NCBI RefSeq assembly: GCF_002865645.1
Contig: NW_020194691.1
Coordinates: 1,302,001 to 1,366,000 of the forward strand
Direction: 5' to 3'
DNA from: Hyaloscypha bicolor E
Taxonomy: Eukaryota > Ascomycota > Leotiomycetes > Helotiales > Hyaloscyphaceae
Length of the DNA stretch: 64,000 nt
Position numbers and translations under genes: made by a program. The notes below the pieces were generated by a model. It was not told where the DNA came from, made no database searches, and saw only the letters and a list, made by a program, of their open reading frames with translations. Positions 45,866 through 56,973 of the stretch are shown here, piece after piece (position 1 is the stretch's first letter; each line of letters starts with the position of its first letter).

Positions 45866-47926
45866 CTAATTGTCTCCGTAGTTGAGATTCTCAGTGTAGC
45901 CATTGTCATCACTCTTGAATTCGTTGTCATCATGGTATCTTGGTACACCGCCAACGAGTTGATCTGGCATCAAACCCTTCTCCTTGAGATACTTGATTGA
46001 CTTCAAGATGGTCAAGTCATCCTTGGCGGTGTCGTTGAGAATGAGCCGTTGAGCGAGGGTCATCTTGCCACCATTGGCCTCCTTGTCTCTCAAGGCTTGA
46101 TTGCGAACCTCCTGATCATGCACGAAGCGACACTTGCCCTTCTTACCACAAGTACCGCCAGTCGAGAAGTACTTGCAGTGTCGCTGAAGTTGTGCTTTTG
46201 GTGGAGGAGGCAGTCGGAGAGGAGCATGATTGCGAGACGACATTGCTTCGGGTTTGGAGCCTTCGGAGTCTGAGCCAGATGATTCGTCGGATTCTTCCTC
46301 GCTCACTTGACCACGTTCTTCGTCGCCCTCATCGCCATTCTCACGCTTGCGCTTGGAGCCTGACATGGCTTCTTGGACTTTTCGTTCTGCCTTCTCGAGC
46401 TCGAGTCTGAGCTTTTCGGCCTTGCGCTGCTGTCGCTCCAACTTGCTCTCGCCCTCTTCCTTCTTGATTAATTTGTCGCTTTGATCCTTCTTGGGCCGAC
46501 CTTGCTCACGTCGTTGACGAAGCTCTTCCGCGGCAGCATCTCTACGAGCTTTCGTAGGGTAGCGACTTCTACGCTCTTGAAGCCAAGCATCCAAATCAGT
46601 TGGCAGCCTATCACATGTTAGCTAGAAGAACTAATCTCCCATTCTTGTCTGAACATACTGTGGGGTATCGGGACCAAGCAAAGTAACAAGACGAGCTTCT
46701 TCATCAACATCATCGATCTCATCTTCGCTGTCTTCGTGATCAACACCATTTGGTGTAAGACCGAGAGTGTTTGTGCGGCGCTTCTTCTTCTTTTTGCCAC
46801 TTGATTCTGCACCTGCAGGCTTGTGGAAGTTTTCAGAAGAAGATCTCTGGCTGCCATTACTGTGCTGACGAGAATCGTTGCGACCACGAAACGAATTATT
46901 GTTGAAATCACCACGACCACCACCTCTGCCTCTGAAATTCATGTTTCCTCGACCCCTATGAGGGCCAGAGTTGTATGGATTGGGATCAAGTGGTGGACGC
47001 TGTCCGCCATTGAATGCCACTGGAGGGTAACCTTGATACGAAGGCTGAGTGAAGGGGGCAGGTGGGGTTTGATGGTTTGGATACTGTTGGGGATAGCCAC
47101 TGCCCGCTTGAGCCATGTGACCACCGCCTCGATCGTTATCAAAACCCATACGAATTGGAGGACCCATGAGAGGTGCTTCATGACCGCCTCGGGCATTAGG
47201 AAAGCCACCACGACCCCGTGCATTATTATTGAAAGGTGGTCGATTCTGAGAAGGGCCTTGCCACTGTTGTGGAGGTCCACCCTGCGGCGGTTGCTGATGA
47301 GGGGGCACACTGTGTCCAAAAGAAGGTTGAGGAGTTTGGAACTGCTGCTGGGGTTGTTGCGGACCATACTGTGGCTGCTGACTGTATGCTTGCGGAGCGT
47401 AGTTGGGATGATAATTCTGCGCAGACAAAGGAGCGGGTTGAGCTGCATGCTGCATGGGAGGCTGTTGAGGGTGTTGCTGTTGAGGCGGACCATGATGTGG
47501 CGGGCCATGCTGCTGAAGGTGTTGACCGTTCTGCCATTGTGGACCGGAGTAGCCAGCACCTTGTTGACCTTGCGGGCCAGGGGCTTGAGGACCTATGTAT
47601 GGTACAGAATTCTGCTGCCCATTAGGACCGTTGTAGACAGCGGGCGGACCCTGTTGCGGAGGACCTTGGTTATGCGGTGGGCCTTGAGGGTGTTGTGGAT
47701 CGTAGCCGCCATTGGGTTGAGAAGGATTGTACGGTTGCTGGTAATCGGTACGACCTTGATTGCCACCGCGTCCGCCTCGGAGAGAACCACCACCGCGCTG
47801 AGCTTGCTGGTACTGTGGTTGCTGCTGCGTGTATCCGTACTGCGGATGTTGCTGTTGTTGGTTTGGAGGATTGCCGGGAGGCGGCGGTGGGGGAGGAGGG
47901 TAGTTGTACTGCTGGGTGCCCGCCAT
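45866..47926 (-). CDS. NUFIP1-like CCCH zinc-finger protein (snoRNP assembly)
   Basis: Exons 47926-46659 and 46607-45866 on the minus strand give 669 residues. The start was chosen at MAGTQQYNYPPP; the frame is open to 48148 but that stretch looks like leader. The first ~380 residues are Gln/Pro/Gly low-complexity with RGG boxes (RGGRGG, FRGRGGGRGDF), typical of RNA binding. The NUFIP1 motif LPTDLDAWLQERRSRYPTK spans the intron joint, followed by a charged coiled coil and one CCCH finger, CKYFSTGGTCGKKGKCRFVH. NUFIP1/Rsa1 proteins link R2TP-Hsp90 to box C/D snoRNP assembly in the nucleus. It is divergent from RPC25 over 671 bp. Confidence 0.8.
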
Positions 47927-48597
47927 CGGACGAGCGACACCCTGCTCCTGCTGCTCCTGCTGCTGTCTCGGCTGTTGGGAAGGGGTAGGTTGGAGAGGGG
48001 GGTAGCCAGTGGTGAACTTTTGATGCAGATAGTAGCCTTTTGATGAGCAATGAGTGTTAATTGAAGCTTTGATGGAAATTCGAGCGCGAACACGAAGGAG
48101 AGAAGGAGGGAAAAGGTCAAGCTTGCCTTGCATATTGGGAACTAGCAACGTGCACGTTCCACCTTGCAGATACTAGAGCTTTTCAGGCCTAGACGCGTTG
48201 GTTCTGCCAATAGTTCTCTTTCTGTGATTCTCAAGGTTTGCAGAAGAAGTATCCACTTGGACGGTGGAGGGTGAGGTGTTCTAGTGTTGCAAAGCAATTG
48301 AGGTTGACGAGTATAAGATCGAAGAGTTTTCGAAATTCGAAAAGTGCGTCAAATTTATCGAAAGCACCAGATCATTGCAGGTGAATTCGAGTTCGAAGCG
48401 AAATCACGTGTAGGCACCTGCAGACACTTGTCGACGATACGGTTTCGCTTTTGAGGAGGTGTTGAGGTTGCAAGGAGAAGGAGAGAGGATATTTTGAAAC
48501 GTCATCTCAGCTTGTTTTAGCTCGTCCCTGATCAGTCATCAAACGTCAGAACCAGAACCATCTCAAAGCCATTCTAGGGGCTTGCAACCGCAGAGTC
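47927..48597. promoter_or_regulatory. Divergent promoter region, NUFIP1-like / RPC25
   Basis: 671 bp between two divergent start codons, part of it likely untranslated leader of the minus-strand gene. No further gene seen. Confidence 0.45.
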
Positions 48598-49569
48598 ATG
48601 TTTATCCTAGTAAGTCACGAGGAAATCGTCCTCTCTTCTTATGTCTGACAAACTACAGACCAGCATTGCGGACCTTGTCCAGATCCACCCAGAAGACTTC
48701 AACAAAGAAGCAAGCCAAGCAATAGAAGACAACATCAACGCCAAATACGCCAACAAAGTCATCCAGAAGATTGGCCTTTGTATCTGCCTCTACGACCTGC
48801 TCTCCGCATCCGAAGGGCTTATTGGACATGGGACTGGACTTGTTAATGTAAACGGTATGTCTGTAGCATGGTCCGGCATAGTTGAATCTGCAGCTGATCA
48901 GGTATGATAGTTGAATTCCGACTCATAGTCTTCCGACCTTTCAAGCATGAAGTAATGCTCGGCCGAATCAGCAGCGCCACAGAACACGGTATTCGAGTCC
49001 GCACCCAGTTCTTCGACCAGATCTTCATCCCATCCAGCAACTTGCCTGAAGGCTCAGAATTGTATGTCTTCTGGGCTGATCCTTTCTCTCTCGTCACATC
49101 ATTCATTCCATCCTTTCCCACTCTCTCCTCACTCTATTTGATTTGCAAAGCCATGCTTACTGCTCTCCTCTCTTCAACCCCTGCCTTTCTTTCATCCCCG
49201 CTCTGCTTTCCCTTTACTTGTTTTCCCTCCACCTCCGTCCTGCTCCTTTTCTTTCTCCCATTCCTCCCCTCCCTTCCCCTCCCCCCCAAACCCACACCCC
49301 CCACTAACTCCCACAGTCTCCCAACAGAGCAAGTCTTCGTCTGGAACCTCGCCGACGGCCAAAGACTCTACTACGACAACCAAGAAACAGTGCGCTTCCG
49401 CATCGAAGAAGAGATCTGGACGGACCAATCACCGATGGGTCCCAAGGAGCGAGAAGACGCAGCGGGGACCGTGATGAGAGCTAGTGCGGGAAGTCCGTAT
49501 GTGGTGAAGGGCAGCATGGCGGATGCGGGGCTGGGGCCTTGTTTGTGGTGGGATGGGGATGAGGAGTAG
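48598..49569 (+). CDS. RPC25: RNA polymerase III subunit Rpc25 (RPC8)
   Basis: Exons 48598-48609 (MFIL only), 48659-48854, 48911-49061 and 49317-49569 give 203 residues. It begins as an Rpb7-like domain (TSIADLVQIHPEDF ... IEDNINAKYANKVIQKIG, LCICLYDLL), then the conserved FRLIVFRPFKHEVMLGRISS of the RPC25 OB fold, and VFVWNLADG, LYYDNQETVRFRIEEE. With Rpc17 it forms the Pol III stalk that recruits initiation factors for tRNA and 5S rRNA synthesis. The third intron is 255 nt, a multiple of three, and has no in-frame stop, so the retained-intron message would still encode a continuous protein. Confidence 0.88.
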
Positions 49570-50049
49570 GTGTGCAGTATGACAGGAGCAGAGGGGAGGA
49601 AAGAGGAAGGGGAAGGATGGGAAGGAGAGGGAGTGGGAGTGCATTACTGGAGATTAGATGGATAATAGAATGGGTGGGCCCCATGCTGTGTCATTTCGCC
49701 ATAGCAAAAGTCAGGTTTGGGTTACTGCCAAGGGATGAACAAAGGAACGAGTTCGTTCGAGTGTTTAAGAGGAGAGAGAGAGAGAGAGAGGGAGAGAGAA
49801 CCCTCTAAAATCCATTGCTTCCCAAGAGCTCTACATTTGTGGTTTCTTGCTCCACAAAAGGTAGTAGGTATCCAATTCGCATACCCAATGCAAGAGGAAC
49901 CCAGGAAATCATCTCTATGTGTCCCAAACCTATCGCCTTTCCCCCCAGAACACCGAGGAAATGCAACCCAACATGGCTCCTAGCCAAGATCATCCAGACC
50001 TATTTCCAAACCCCCAATCCAAATCCCTACGAAATCATGATAAGCGAGA
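49570..50049. other. Convergent region with a GA microsatellite
   Basis: 3' regions of RPC25 and CYS3. A (GA)n tract interrupted once lies at 49771-49799. No gene seen. Confidence 0.45.
49771..49799. repeat. (GA)n microsatellite
   Basis: About 14 GA units with a GGG interruption, in the 3' region between RPC25 and CYS3. Confidence 0.9.
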
Positions 50050-51309
50050 TCAGGAAATATACCCATTAGCAAACCCATTCAGCCCATGCGAGATTTTCGG
50101 GGATACGACCGCCTTCTCCAAAGCTTGCAGTACATCGGCCTTCAAATCTTCCGCATCCTCAATGCCGCAGCTAATCCGCACCAAATCATCAAAGACACCC
50201 ACTGCCTCCCGCTGGTCCTTGGGAATACCTGCATGCGTCATGCTACTTGGGACCTCGACCAAGCTCTCTACACCACCCAGACTCTCCGCCAAGGTAAATA
50301 TGGTGGTGGTCTGGCAGAATCGTTCAGCTGCGGCATGACCACCTTTGACGCGGAAAGAGAGCATGCCACCGCCCATACCATTTCTGTGTTGTTTTCTTGC
50401 GATACCTCTGTGTGGGTGGGAATCGAGACCAGGGTAGTTGACAGCAATGACATGCGGACTGCTTTCGAGTGCTTTTGCTACGGCTGTAGCATTAACTGTC
50501 GCCTCTTTCGCTCTCAAGTGCAGTGTCTTCAGGCCTCTATGCGCAAGCCAGCAATCGAACGGGCTGGGAATGGCACCAATTGCATTCTGCAGGAATCCCA
50601 ATCTGTCCTTCATCGCATCTGAGTTGAAAGCCGCTACGCCCATCACCACATCTGAGTGGCCGTTGATGTATTTCGTAACCGAGTGGACGACGATATCGGC
50701 TCCGTGGTCGAGAGGGTTTTGCACATATGGAGACATGAAGGTGTTATCCACCACAACCAAAATACCGTGTTCATGTGCCTGCGTAGCTACAGCTCGGATA
50801 TCCACAAGTCGTAAAGTCGGATTCGAAGGTGTCTCAATCCATACCAGCTTCGTCTCGGGCGTAATATGCTCTCTAATATCAACCTCGATTTCCGGTGTAA
50901 AAGTGACTTTCACCCCATGCGCCTTCGCCACCTGCGTGAAATACCGATGGGTCCCTCCATACACATCGCTCACGCTCACGACATGGCTTCCAGCCGCCAG
51001 GCTCTGCAGAATCACCGCCGTGGTGGCAGACCCAGATGCGAAGGAGAGAGCATACTTTGCATTTTCGAGTGCTGCAACTGCTCTCTCAAAGTTATCACGG
51101 TTCGGGTTCGAGGAGCGCGAGTATTCGTAGAGGCCTACGGGCTTTCCAACGGCGGTTTGTGCGAAGGTGGTCGAGAGGGAGATGGCTTCAATTACGGCAC
51201 CGGTTGTGGGGTCATGAGGTGAGCCGGCGTGTACGGCAAGTGTGCCAAAGCCGTGGACGGGCGATGGAGCGCGGGGAGGGGTGTCAATTGGGTGGTCAGT
51301 GAGAGTCAT
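50050..51309 (-). CDS. CYS3: Cystathionine gamma-lyase
   Basis: A single exon, 419 residues from MTLTDHPIDTPPRA. The frame is open ~93 codons further upstream, but that part lacks conservation and is taken as leader. It is a PLP enzyme of the Cys/Met metabolism family: FGTLAVHAGSPHDPTTGAV, YEYSRSSNPNRDNFE, SFASGSATTAVILQSL, WIETPSNPTL, and the PLP-binding Lys213 in HSVTKYINGHSD. C-terminal GGVESLVEVPSSMTHAGIP is also standard. It cleaves cystathionine to cysteine, 2-oxobutyrate and ammonia in reverse transsulfuration, in the cytosol. Cystathionine beta-lyase is a less likely alternative; gamma-synthase is excluded by length. Confidence 0.9.
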   Translation of the reverse strand: MTLTDHPIDTPPRAPSPVHGFGTLAVHAGSPHDPTTGAVIEAISLSTTFAQTAVGKPVGLYEYSRSSNPNRDNFERAVAALENAKYALSFASGSATTAVILQSLAAGSHVVSVSDVYGGTHRYFTQVAKAHGVKVTFTPEIEVDIREHITPETKLVWIETPSNPTLRLVDIRAVATQAHEHGILVVVDNTFMSPYVQNPLDHGADIVVHSVTKYINGHSDVVMGVAAFNSDAMKDRLGFLQNAIGAIPSPFDCWLAHRGLKTLHLRAKEATVNATAVAKALESSPHVIAVNYPGLDSHPHRGIARKQHRNGMGGGMLSFRVKGGHAAAERFCQTTTIFTLAESLGGVESLVEVPSSMTHAGIPKDQREAVGVFDDLVRISCGIEDAEDLKADVLQALEKAVVSPKISHGLNGFANGYIS

Positions 51310-52111
51310 TCTGAGGATATTAATGTGAGGAGGGGATGCGGGGTTGTGGCGGGCGAGGAGAGTTTGCTGAAAGTATCTCAATGGGGTTGGAAGTCGGGCG
51401 CAGGGCCGTAAACGCGGTTGAGGACAAATGGATATTAAAGAAGGCAGGAAAGGCGGGGTTGTAGGCTTTAAAGGATTGTATTGTGGTGTTGTCAAGAATA
51501 AGGTTCGGGCGATGATTGATAAGACATGGGCGGTGGTGACATGCAGGTTCGTTCTTTGCCAGCAACAAAGAAAAGCAAAGGCGAGCACGCAATCGGCAGA
51601 ACTTTAAGGGCCCGTACCATACGAACAATTTAGTAATCGTATCTTTCCATGTTCCCAGGATGCAAAGTATGACTCCGTGATTCCTCACTGACAAATCCAA
51701 ATCTGTGCCTCTCGTTCGTGTAACCTAAGTGAGTAAGACACGCAGATAGACGCTTTGCGAGATTCCCCCGGACCCGACGAAAATCACGTTAACGTTCTCA
51801 CAACTTTATCCGAGGAATGCAGCCCCCCCCCAGACGCTCGCCAAGCAGCCCTTGGCGGTGAACAGAAAACATACTCCATACGACGCGAGCGGCATCGGAT
51901 CTGAAACTGCCCGGCGCACTAGCCCCAATCAGGCCTGACATGGACCCTCATTGCCCCGACGTCAGAGCAACATTGAGAGAGGCTGTGAGAACCGCACATG
52001 GCCGGAGAGAATGGGAACTGTTCCTGGCGTATCTCGAGTATCACCATGCAGAACATGCTCCAGACACTGGCTCGTCCCATTCCTTGAGATCACTCGTTGC
52101 ACGGCGACACA
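51310..52111. promoter_or_regulatory. Divergent promoter region, CYS3 / Zn2Cys6 regulator
   Basis: 802 bp between two divergent genes. It probably includes the CYS3 leader. The neighbouring regulator could act on CYS3, but nothing in the sequence proves this. Confidence 0.4.
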
Positions 52112-53575
52112 ATGCCGCCCAGGAGGTCCCATAAGAAGAGCAAGGCAGGGTGTCAGCGCTGCAAGAACCGTACGTTGCCTGTTGCCTGTTGCCTGTTTCC
52201 TGTTTACTCACTCGGCTTTGCTGGACGAAGCACTTACTGACCCCTATTCTCCAGGAAAGATAAAGTGCGATGAAGGTTTATATCTCTGAACTTCCTCCGA
52301 GTTGGTTCAACCTGACTCCCTGCAGTACACCCTGTCTGCGGCAACTGCCATAAACATGGCGTTTCGTGCGACTTCGAAGGATCCCTCACTCCCTCAGAAA
52401 ACACACCCGGTACACCTGGTGCCCCGACACCATCCTTTGTAAGGAACGATTCCGCCAGCCATGCCTCCTCCACTTCTACCCCACGATCCCCCTCCACCGC
52501 CCTTCCCTTCAACCAAAACCCCAGCCAAATGGTCCGAGCCAATTCCAACCACGCGTCCTCCCGGCTGCTTGAACTAAAGCTCATGCATCACTTCACAGCC
52601 ATCACCTCGCAGACCTTCTCAGACACCCCAGAGCAAAAGTTGGCCTGGCAACTTGCCATCCCTTCCTTAGCCTACGACGAACAATGCCTCATGGATGCCA
52701 TTCTCGCAGTCTCGGCTTTGCACCTGCGTGCCCTCCAGCCAGGCGATCAAGCCTTGATTCGCGCTTCACACGGATATATGGCCTCGGCATTAGCACAATA
52801 CTCTTTACTCCTCAACAGAGGCGTCTCTGCCTTCAACGCTGAGGCTCTCTTCTCAACTTCTGCTCTGATAGCCTTCCAAGCATCTGCCTCGCGCCGCTTC
52901 GACGAAGACGGAGGCTACACCATCCCCCTGGCCTGGTTCCACTCCTTCCAAGGCGTAAAGACAGTAGTGATGGCAAGCTGGCAGTGGTTACGGACCTCAG
53001 ATCGCATATACCCCATCATCAACAGCCAACCAGCCCTAGCACTCAACCTCGACCCGGAAAGAAAGTCCTTCTTTGCGCCACTATTGGAAGGAATGGAAGA
53101 ACAGCTTGAAGCTTTGCCCGAGAGACAGAGAGCCGAGACCAGGCAAGCGTATGAGCACTCCGTGGCTTTCCTGAATTGGTCCCATCAACTTCCGGCCCGG
53201 AACCGCATCCTCGGTTTCGCAGCTACAGTCTCCCGACGATTCGTTGAGCTACTCGATCAACAAGATCCCCGGGCTCTAGTGATCGCTTCATGTTTCTTCG
53301 CCTTAACTAAAGTCGTCGACGACGTGTGGTGGCTGCAAGGTATCGCGAAGAAGGAAGTGAATGGGATTTGTAGTTTACTGCCGAGCTCGTGGTGGCCGAA
53401 GATGGAGTGGCCGCTGAGGATTGCGAATTTTGAGGGTCCGATGGATGAGCAGACTTGGGGAAAGAGCGGGGAGAGTGAGGTGGAGGTGAAGATTGAGCCG
53501 TGGATGGCGTGCGATGTGACGGATCATATTGATCTGCTGGCGCAGATTATGAATGAGCAAGTGCCTCCGGATTGA
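52112..53575 (+). CDS. Zn(II)2Cys6 transcription factor
   Basis: Exons 52112-52169, 52255-52275 (only 21 nt) and 52326-53575 give 442 residues. The zinc cluster is built across all three exons: CQRCKN / RKIKCDE / VHPVCGNCHKHGVSC, matching C-x2-C-x6-C-x5-C-x2-C-x6-C. A Ser/Thr/Pro-rich linker follows, and then a helical region of the fungal_trans_2 type (LKLMHHFTAITSQTF, QLAIPSLAYDEQCLMDAILA, SALHLRAL). Such short C6 regulators resemble UPC2/sterol-type or C6-finger domain proteins, and they act in the nucleus. Target genes unknown. Confidence 0.85.
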
Positions 53576-54304
53576 GGGGGCAGAACAGGGAGTACTTGAG
53601 ATAATTGGGATAAAGGTCGGCGTTGAGGTTGATGAGCCGCGGCTCGATGGATCCCGTTAAGGAAAAAGAGTAATGAGGACAAGTGGGAACGGCGCGAAAG
53701 GAAAAGCTGGTCTGTAGAGGCTTGCAGTTTCAGGTACTAGGTTTTACCATTCTGCCAATGTGTTATATGTATGGGAGAGTGTTACGCAGGGGACGAGAAG
53801 TATCTCGTAGGTGCGGATACGATACGATATTTAAATTTATAACCTATATACCTCTCCTGCTTCAATATCACTCAGCACTAGAGCATCAATTTTGCTTCCG
53901 CACTCTTTCCGATATTTGCTCTTCCATTGGAAACCGTCATGGTTCGTTAACCTCAGATCTTTTAGAAGCAATTCAAGAGTATCATATCCTTCAACCCACG
54001 GTGTGCTCTGCTTCCGTGGTTCAAGGTCGCGGCAACTAGTCTAGTGGCCAACGGCTCCAACCGTCAAGTCCCATATCAAAGTCCAATTTCATCATATTGA
54101 AACATGAGAGCACGTCAAAAAATAAAGATTCCTTTTACTCAGTCAAAAAGGTAGCGAACTGGGACCGTAGTCTTCGGTCCCAACTCCAGCACCACTACCA
54201 AGCCGTACTCCCACTCCCTCTATAAAACCCTCCGGAATTCTTTCCTCTTACCTCCTTCTCTCCTTTCACAAATCGTCAAACCTTCAATCTCGTCAACCAT
54301 CAAG
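53576..54304. other. Intergenic region, promoter of the secreted protein gene
   Basis: No gene seen. A TATA-like element (CTATAAAAC) lies at ~54220-54228, about 80 bp before the start codon of the next gene. Confidence 0.45.
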
Positions 54305-54881
54305 ATGAAGTTCTCCCTCTTTGCTCTAGCAGCAACTGCTGCAACCACCGTCTCCGCAGGCCGCGTCGGCAAAGCGACCTTCTTCTGGCAGAACGGCAAC
54401 TATGGGTATTGCGGCGCCGTGAACCCTGTACGTCCTTGCTCCTAATTATTCCACTTCCAATTCCACCTTTTTTTTTTCAAGTTCAATAATGGAGCAATTG
54501 GCTGATAAATATCGCCTACGCAGGACTCTGCCTACCTCATCGCCGCCTCCCCCCACGCGGGCCTCACCTGCGGCCACACGGTGCAAATCACCAATGTCGG
54601 GGGCGGGATCAACAACCTCGGTGTGGGCAACTCTATTACTGCGACGGTGGTTGATAGGTAACATACGTCCATGCGTAAACCCAACCCTGCATTTGTTTCT
54701 CTTGCTGTCTTGCTAATCTTTTTGCTTGTTGGATAGATGTCCGCCGGAGGAGTGCCATCCTAATCATTTGGACCTGAGTGTTGGTGCGTTCCAGACGCTG
54801 ACGAACGGGCAGCTGGATCCACCGGGGAGTGTTGAGATTGAGTGGCAGGTTTTGGGGGGTGGTGGGAGAGGGATTTATTGA
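54305..54881 (+). CDS. Small secreted double-psi beta-barrel (RlpA/EG45-like) protein
   Basis: Exons 54305-54427, 54524-54657 and 54737-54881 give 133 residues. A signal peptide of ~18 residues (MKFSLFALAATAATTVSA) is followed by the barwin/expansin-like fold: GKATFFWQNGNYGYCGAVN, DSAYLIAAS, CGHTVQITN, SITATVVDRCP, HLDLSVGAFQTL. Four cysteines in the mature part could pair (CGAV, TCGH, DRCP, EECH). Related fungal proteins are secreted, bind cell-wall glycans and are often effector candidates. No catalytic claim is made. Confidence 0.85.
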
Positions 54882-55636
54882 GTGAAGGTTTGCAAGTTTC
54901 GAATCATTGGTCTTACAACCGTCGTCACTTAGACTTGAGAATTTTGTAACCTGTGGTTTGAATGAATCGTTGTAAGATGCAATCAAGGAGTCGTTGCCTC
55001 ATCTTCTCTTCTCGTGGCTTTCCCTTCACTCACCCCACATCTCACTTAGTTTCTCAAACCGGGAAATCAGGGGTAGGAAAGGGAATGTGTGAAGTCATCC
55101 ACTCTTCGTGTGTCAACTGCTGCACCTTCCTGCGCGATATGTCAGGAATTGCCTTGATTCTTACTATGCTTTATGCGTTCCTCTCTCGTTCCTCTTCGCT
55201 GGATGGACTTTGAAGCCAGGAAGAGGATTATGAAGCATCAGCTACATTAGAAGAGGAGAGTGTTGAGGTGTCGTGTGAGTAGCGCCCGGAACAAAGTGTG
55301 ACGGGTGAGAATGAGAGGAGGAAGAGCGGATTGAGGGAGAGAGAGGTTCCTGCGTGAAGGTGGATGGAGTGTAGGCATAGGAGGGCATGGATGGCCTTGA
55401 TGAATCACATCGTGCAAAAGCTTAAGCTGAACGGGTGTGGCGTCCTTTTGTGAATCGGTAAATATTCTAGAATTGCTTCGAGACAGGAGTGAGTGTATAA
55501 ATGCCCCTCTCCTCTCCTACTCTACCCTCCCCGTTCTCTCCCTCAGCCAAACATCTTCCTCTACTGAAACATTTCGGAACAAACACAACTAAGAACAAAG
55601 CAATCCACAAACCAGACGCAAAACAGACAGACAAGA
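54882..55636. other. Intergenic, promoter of the first mini-gene
   Basis: No gene seen except the TATA box at 55496-55501 and a pyrimidine-rich leader after it. Confidence 0.4.
55496..55501 (+). promoter_or_regulatory. TATA box of the 55637 mini-gene
   Basis: TATAAA in GAGTGTATAAATGCCCC, 141 bp before the ATG and followed by a CT-rich tract, as in strongly expressed fungal genes. The mini-gene at 57937 has a near-identical GTGTATAAA box. Confidence 0.5.
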
Positions 55637-55810
55637 ATGTGTTACTATTTCATAGTCTACTGCAAGGAGTGCAGAGAGAACATTCGACAATACAACGATA
55701 ATTGCAACCTCTCCCATCACATTAACCATGCCCTTGAGATTCGGAAGAAGTATGTTGAGCGGGAGTGCCCAAGGCAGGATTGTCCGAAGTACAAGGAACG
55801 TCGGGAGTGA
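55637..55810 (+). CDS. Cysteine-rich mini-protein, 57 residues
   Basis: One uninterrupted frame: MCYYFIVYCKECRENI ... CNLSHHINHALEIRKKYVE ... CPRQDCPKYKERRE. Six cysteines at 2, 9, 12, 23, 44 and 49 plus His30/31-region residues could bind zinc. No signal peptide. Small fungal proteins starting Met-Cys-Tyr with a Cys/His skeleton are common and unexplained. A good TATA box lies upstream. Two further short frames with the Met-Cys...Cys-Lys opening occur at 57267 and 57937. Confidence 0.5.
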   Translation: MCYYFIVYCKECRENIRQYNDNCNLSHHINHALEIRKKYVERECPRQDCPKYKERRE

Positions 55811-56450
55811 CAAGGTGGGGATGAGGTCGTGGGGTTATGGGGACATGATGGGCACCAGAAGTAGGAGTGACTTGCTGGTTGGGGAAGGTGGAGGTGGATG
55901 AACGCTAGGAGACGTAGATAGGGGAATATATTCGTTGATTCTAACTCCGTGGGGTGAGAGGGATGGGGTAATGTGATTCATGCAAACTTGAACTGGGATA
56001 TCTTCGTCATTCAGCACTTTCACCAGTGTGCGTGGTTTGACGACATCACGAGAGTTGAACGTGTCTTGAGCAAAGAATTGGGTTCTACTCGAAGGAAGCA
56101 TGTAAATGAGAGCTGGATTTAGGTATATAAGATATATATTAGAAGATAAACCATTATCTTGTAATCTTCGGCTCGAGCTTAGGAATTATGTGTGATGTGG
56201 GGAGCCGGAGTATGGATCCGGATTTTGTGAATACCTCCTTGGACTTGACATAGAAAGTGTAAAATTCTGGCATACAAGCAGATTATTCTTGAGAGCAAGA
56301 CATACCTGTGAATCAGTAAGATGAATGCAAGGGGTCCAGAGGCTATAAATGCCCCTTCTTCCGCAATTACTCTACTTATTGAACTTTGCAACTCTTTAGC
56401 TGCACTTCCGAACCCAGCAAAAGCCAAAACAGTAAAATACGGGGAGCCAG
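55811..56450. other. Intergenic, no gene seen
   Basis: AT content rises toward the repeat block. Short minus-strand frames lack support. Confidence 0.35.
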
Positions 56451-56649
56451 TAGCTGAACCATAGTATCGCTTAAGTTGAACCATATTATCAGTAGCGAGA
56501 ATACCCTTGTATTTTCCATAATATGGTTCAACTTCCCTCACCAAAAACCACACTGTACTCACTATCTTTAATGATATATAGATACCAGTCCTCGTTCACA
56601 CCCTCCATCCAACTCCGACCTCCTCCCGACGGCCCGCCAGGCATACTCC

Positions 56650-56880
56650 TAGCATATACTTTACTTTACTACTAAGAAGCAGTATATAAGTAAGTTAGAA
56701 CACATCTTGCTTTATTATTATTATTACTCAAGCATATGCTCGGCAAATTAAACCCATATGCTTAGCATATACTTTACTTTACTACTAAGAAGCATACAAG
56801 CAAGCTAGAAATCACCCTACTTTATTACTATCCGTAATATATGCTCGGCATATGGAATCCATATGCCTAGCATATGCTAA
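56650..56880 (+). repeat. ~113-bp tandem repeat with AGCATATGC palindromes
   Basis: Units start TAGCATATACTTTACTTTAC at ~56650 and ~56763, share a 32-bp start, and each ends near CCATATGC; a third start (TAGCATATGC) follows at ~56872. The palindrome GCATATGC or a close variant recurs about ten times to 57190. Confidence 0.65.
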
Positions 56881-56973
56881 CCCTAACCCGTAGAGCCTTT
56901 ACGCTTTAATATATCCCAATGCTGGGGGCTCTCACCGCCCCCCAACCCCCGGACTAACCCAGACCCTAACCCC
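56877..56973. repeat. Telomere-like CCCTAA tracts
   Basis: CTAACCCTAACCC at 56877-56889 and a degenerate CCCTAA-rich tract at 56952-56973 match the fungal telomere unit TTAGGG on the minus strand. Only two to three units each. Confidence 0.4.

Noticed and set aside
46823..48043. A 406-codon plus-strand open frame
   Set aside because: It is the antisense of the Gln/Pro/Gly low-complexity part of the NUFIP1-like gene and has a biased, Leu/Arg-rich composition typical of shadows.
49062..49316. Treating the RPC25 third intron as coding
   Set aside because: It has consensus GTATGT and CACAG ends and interrupts a conserved OB fold with low-complexity residues; kept as an intron and listed as a finding.
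53940..54060. A possible tRNA-like B-box (GTGGTTCAAGGTC)
   Set aside because: No matching A-box or acceptor stem at the right distance; no tRNA could be folded. I found no supportable tRNA or rRNA gene in the window.
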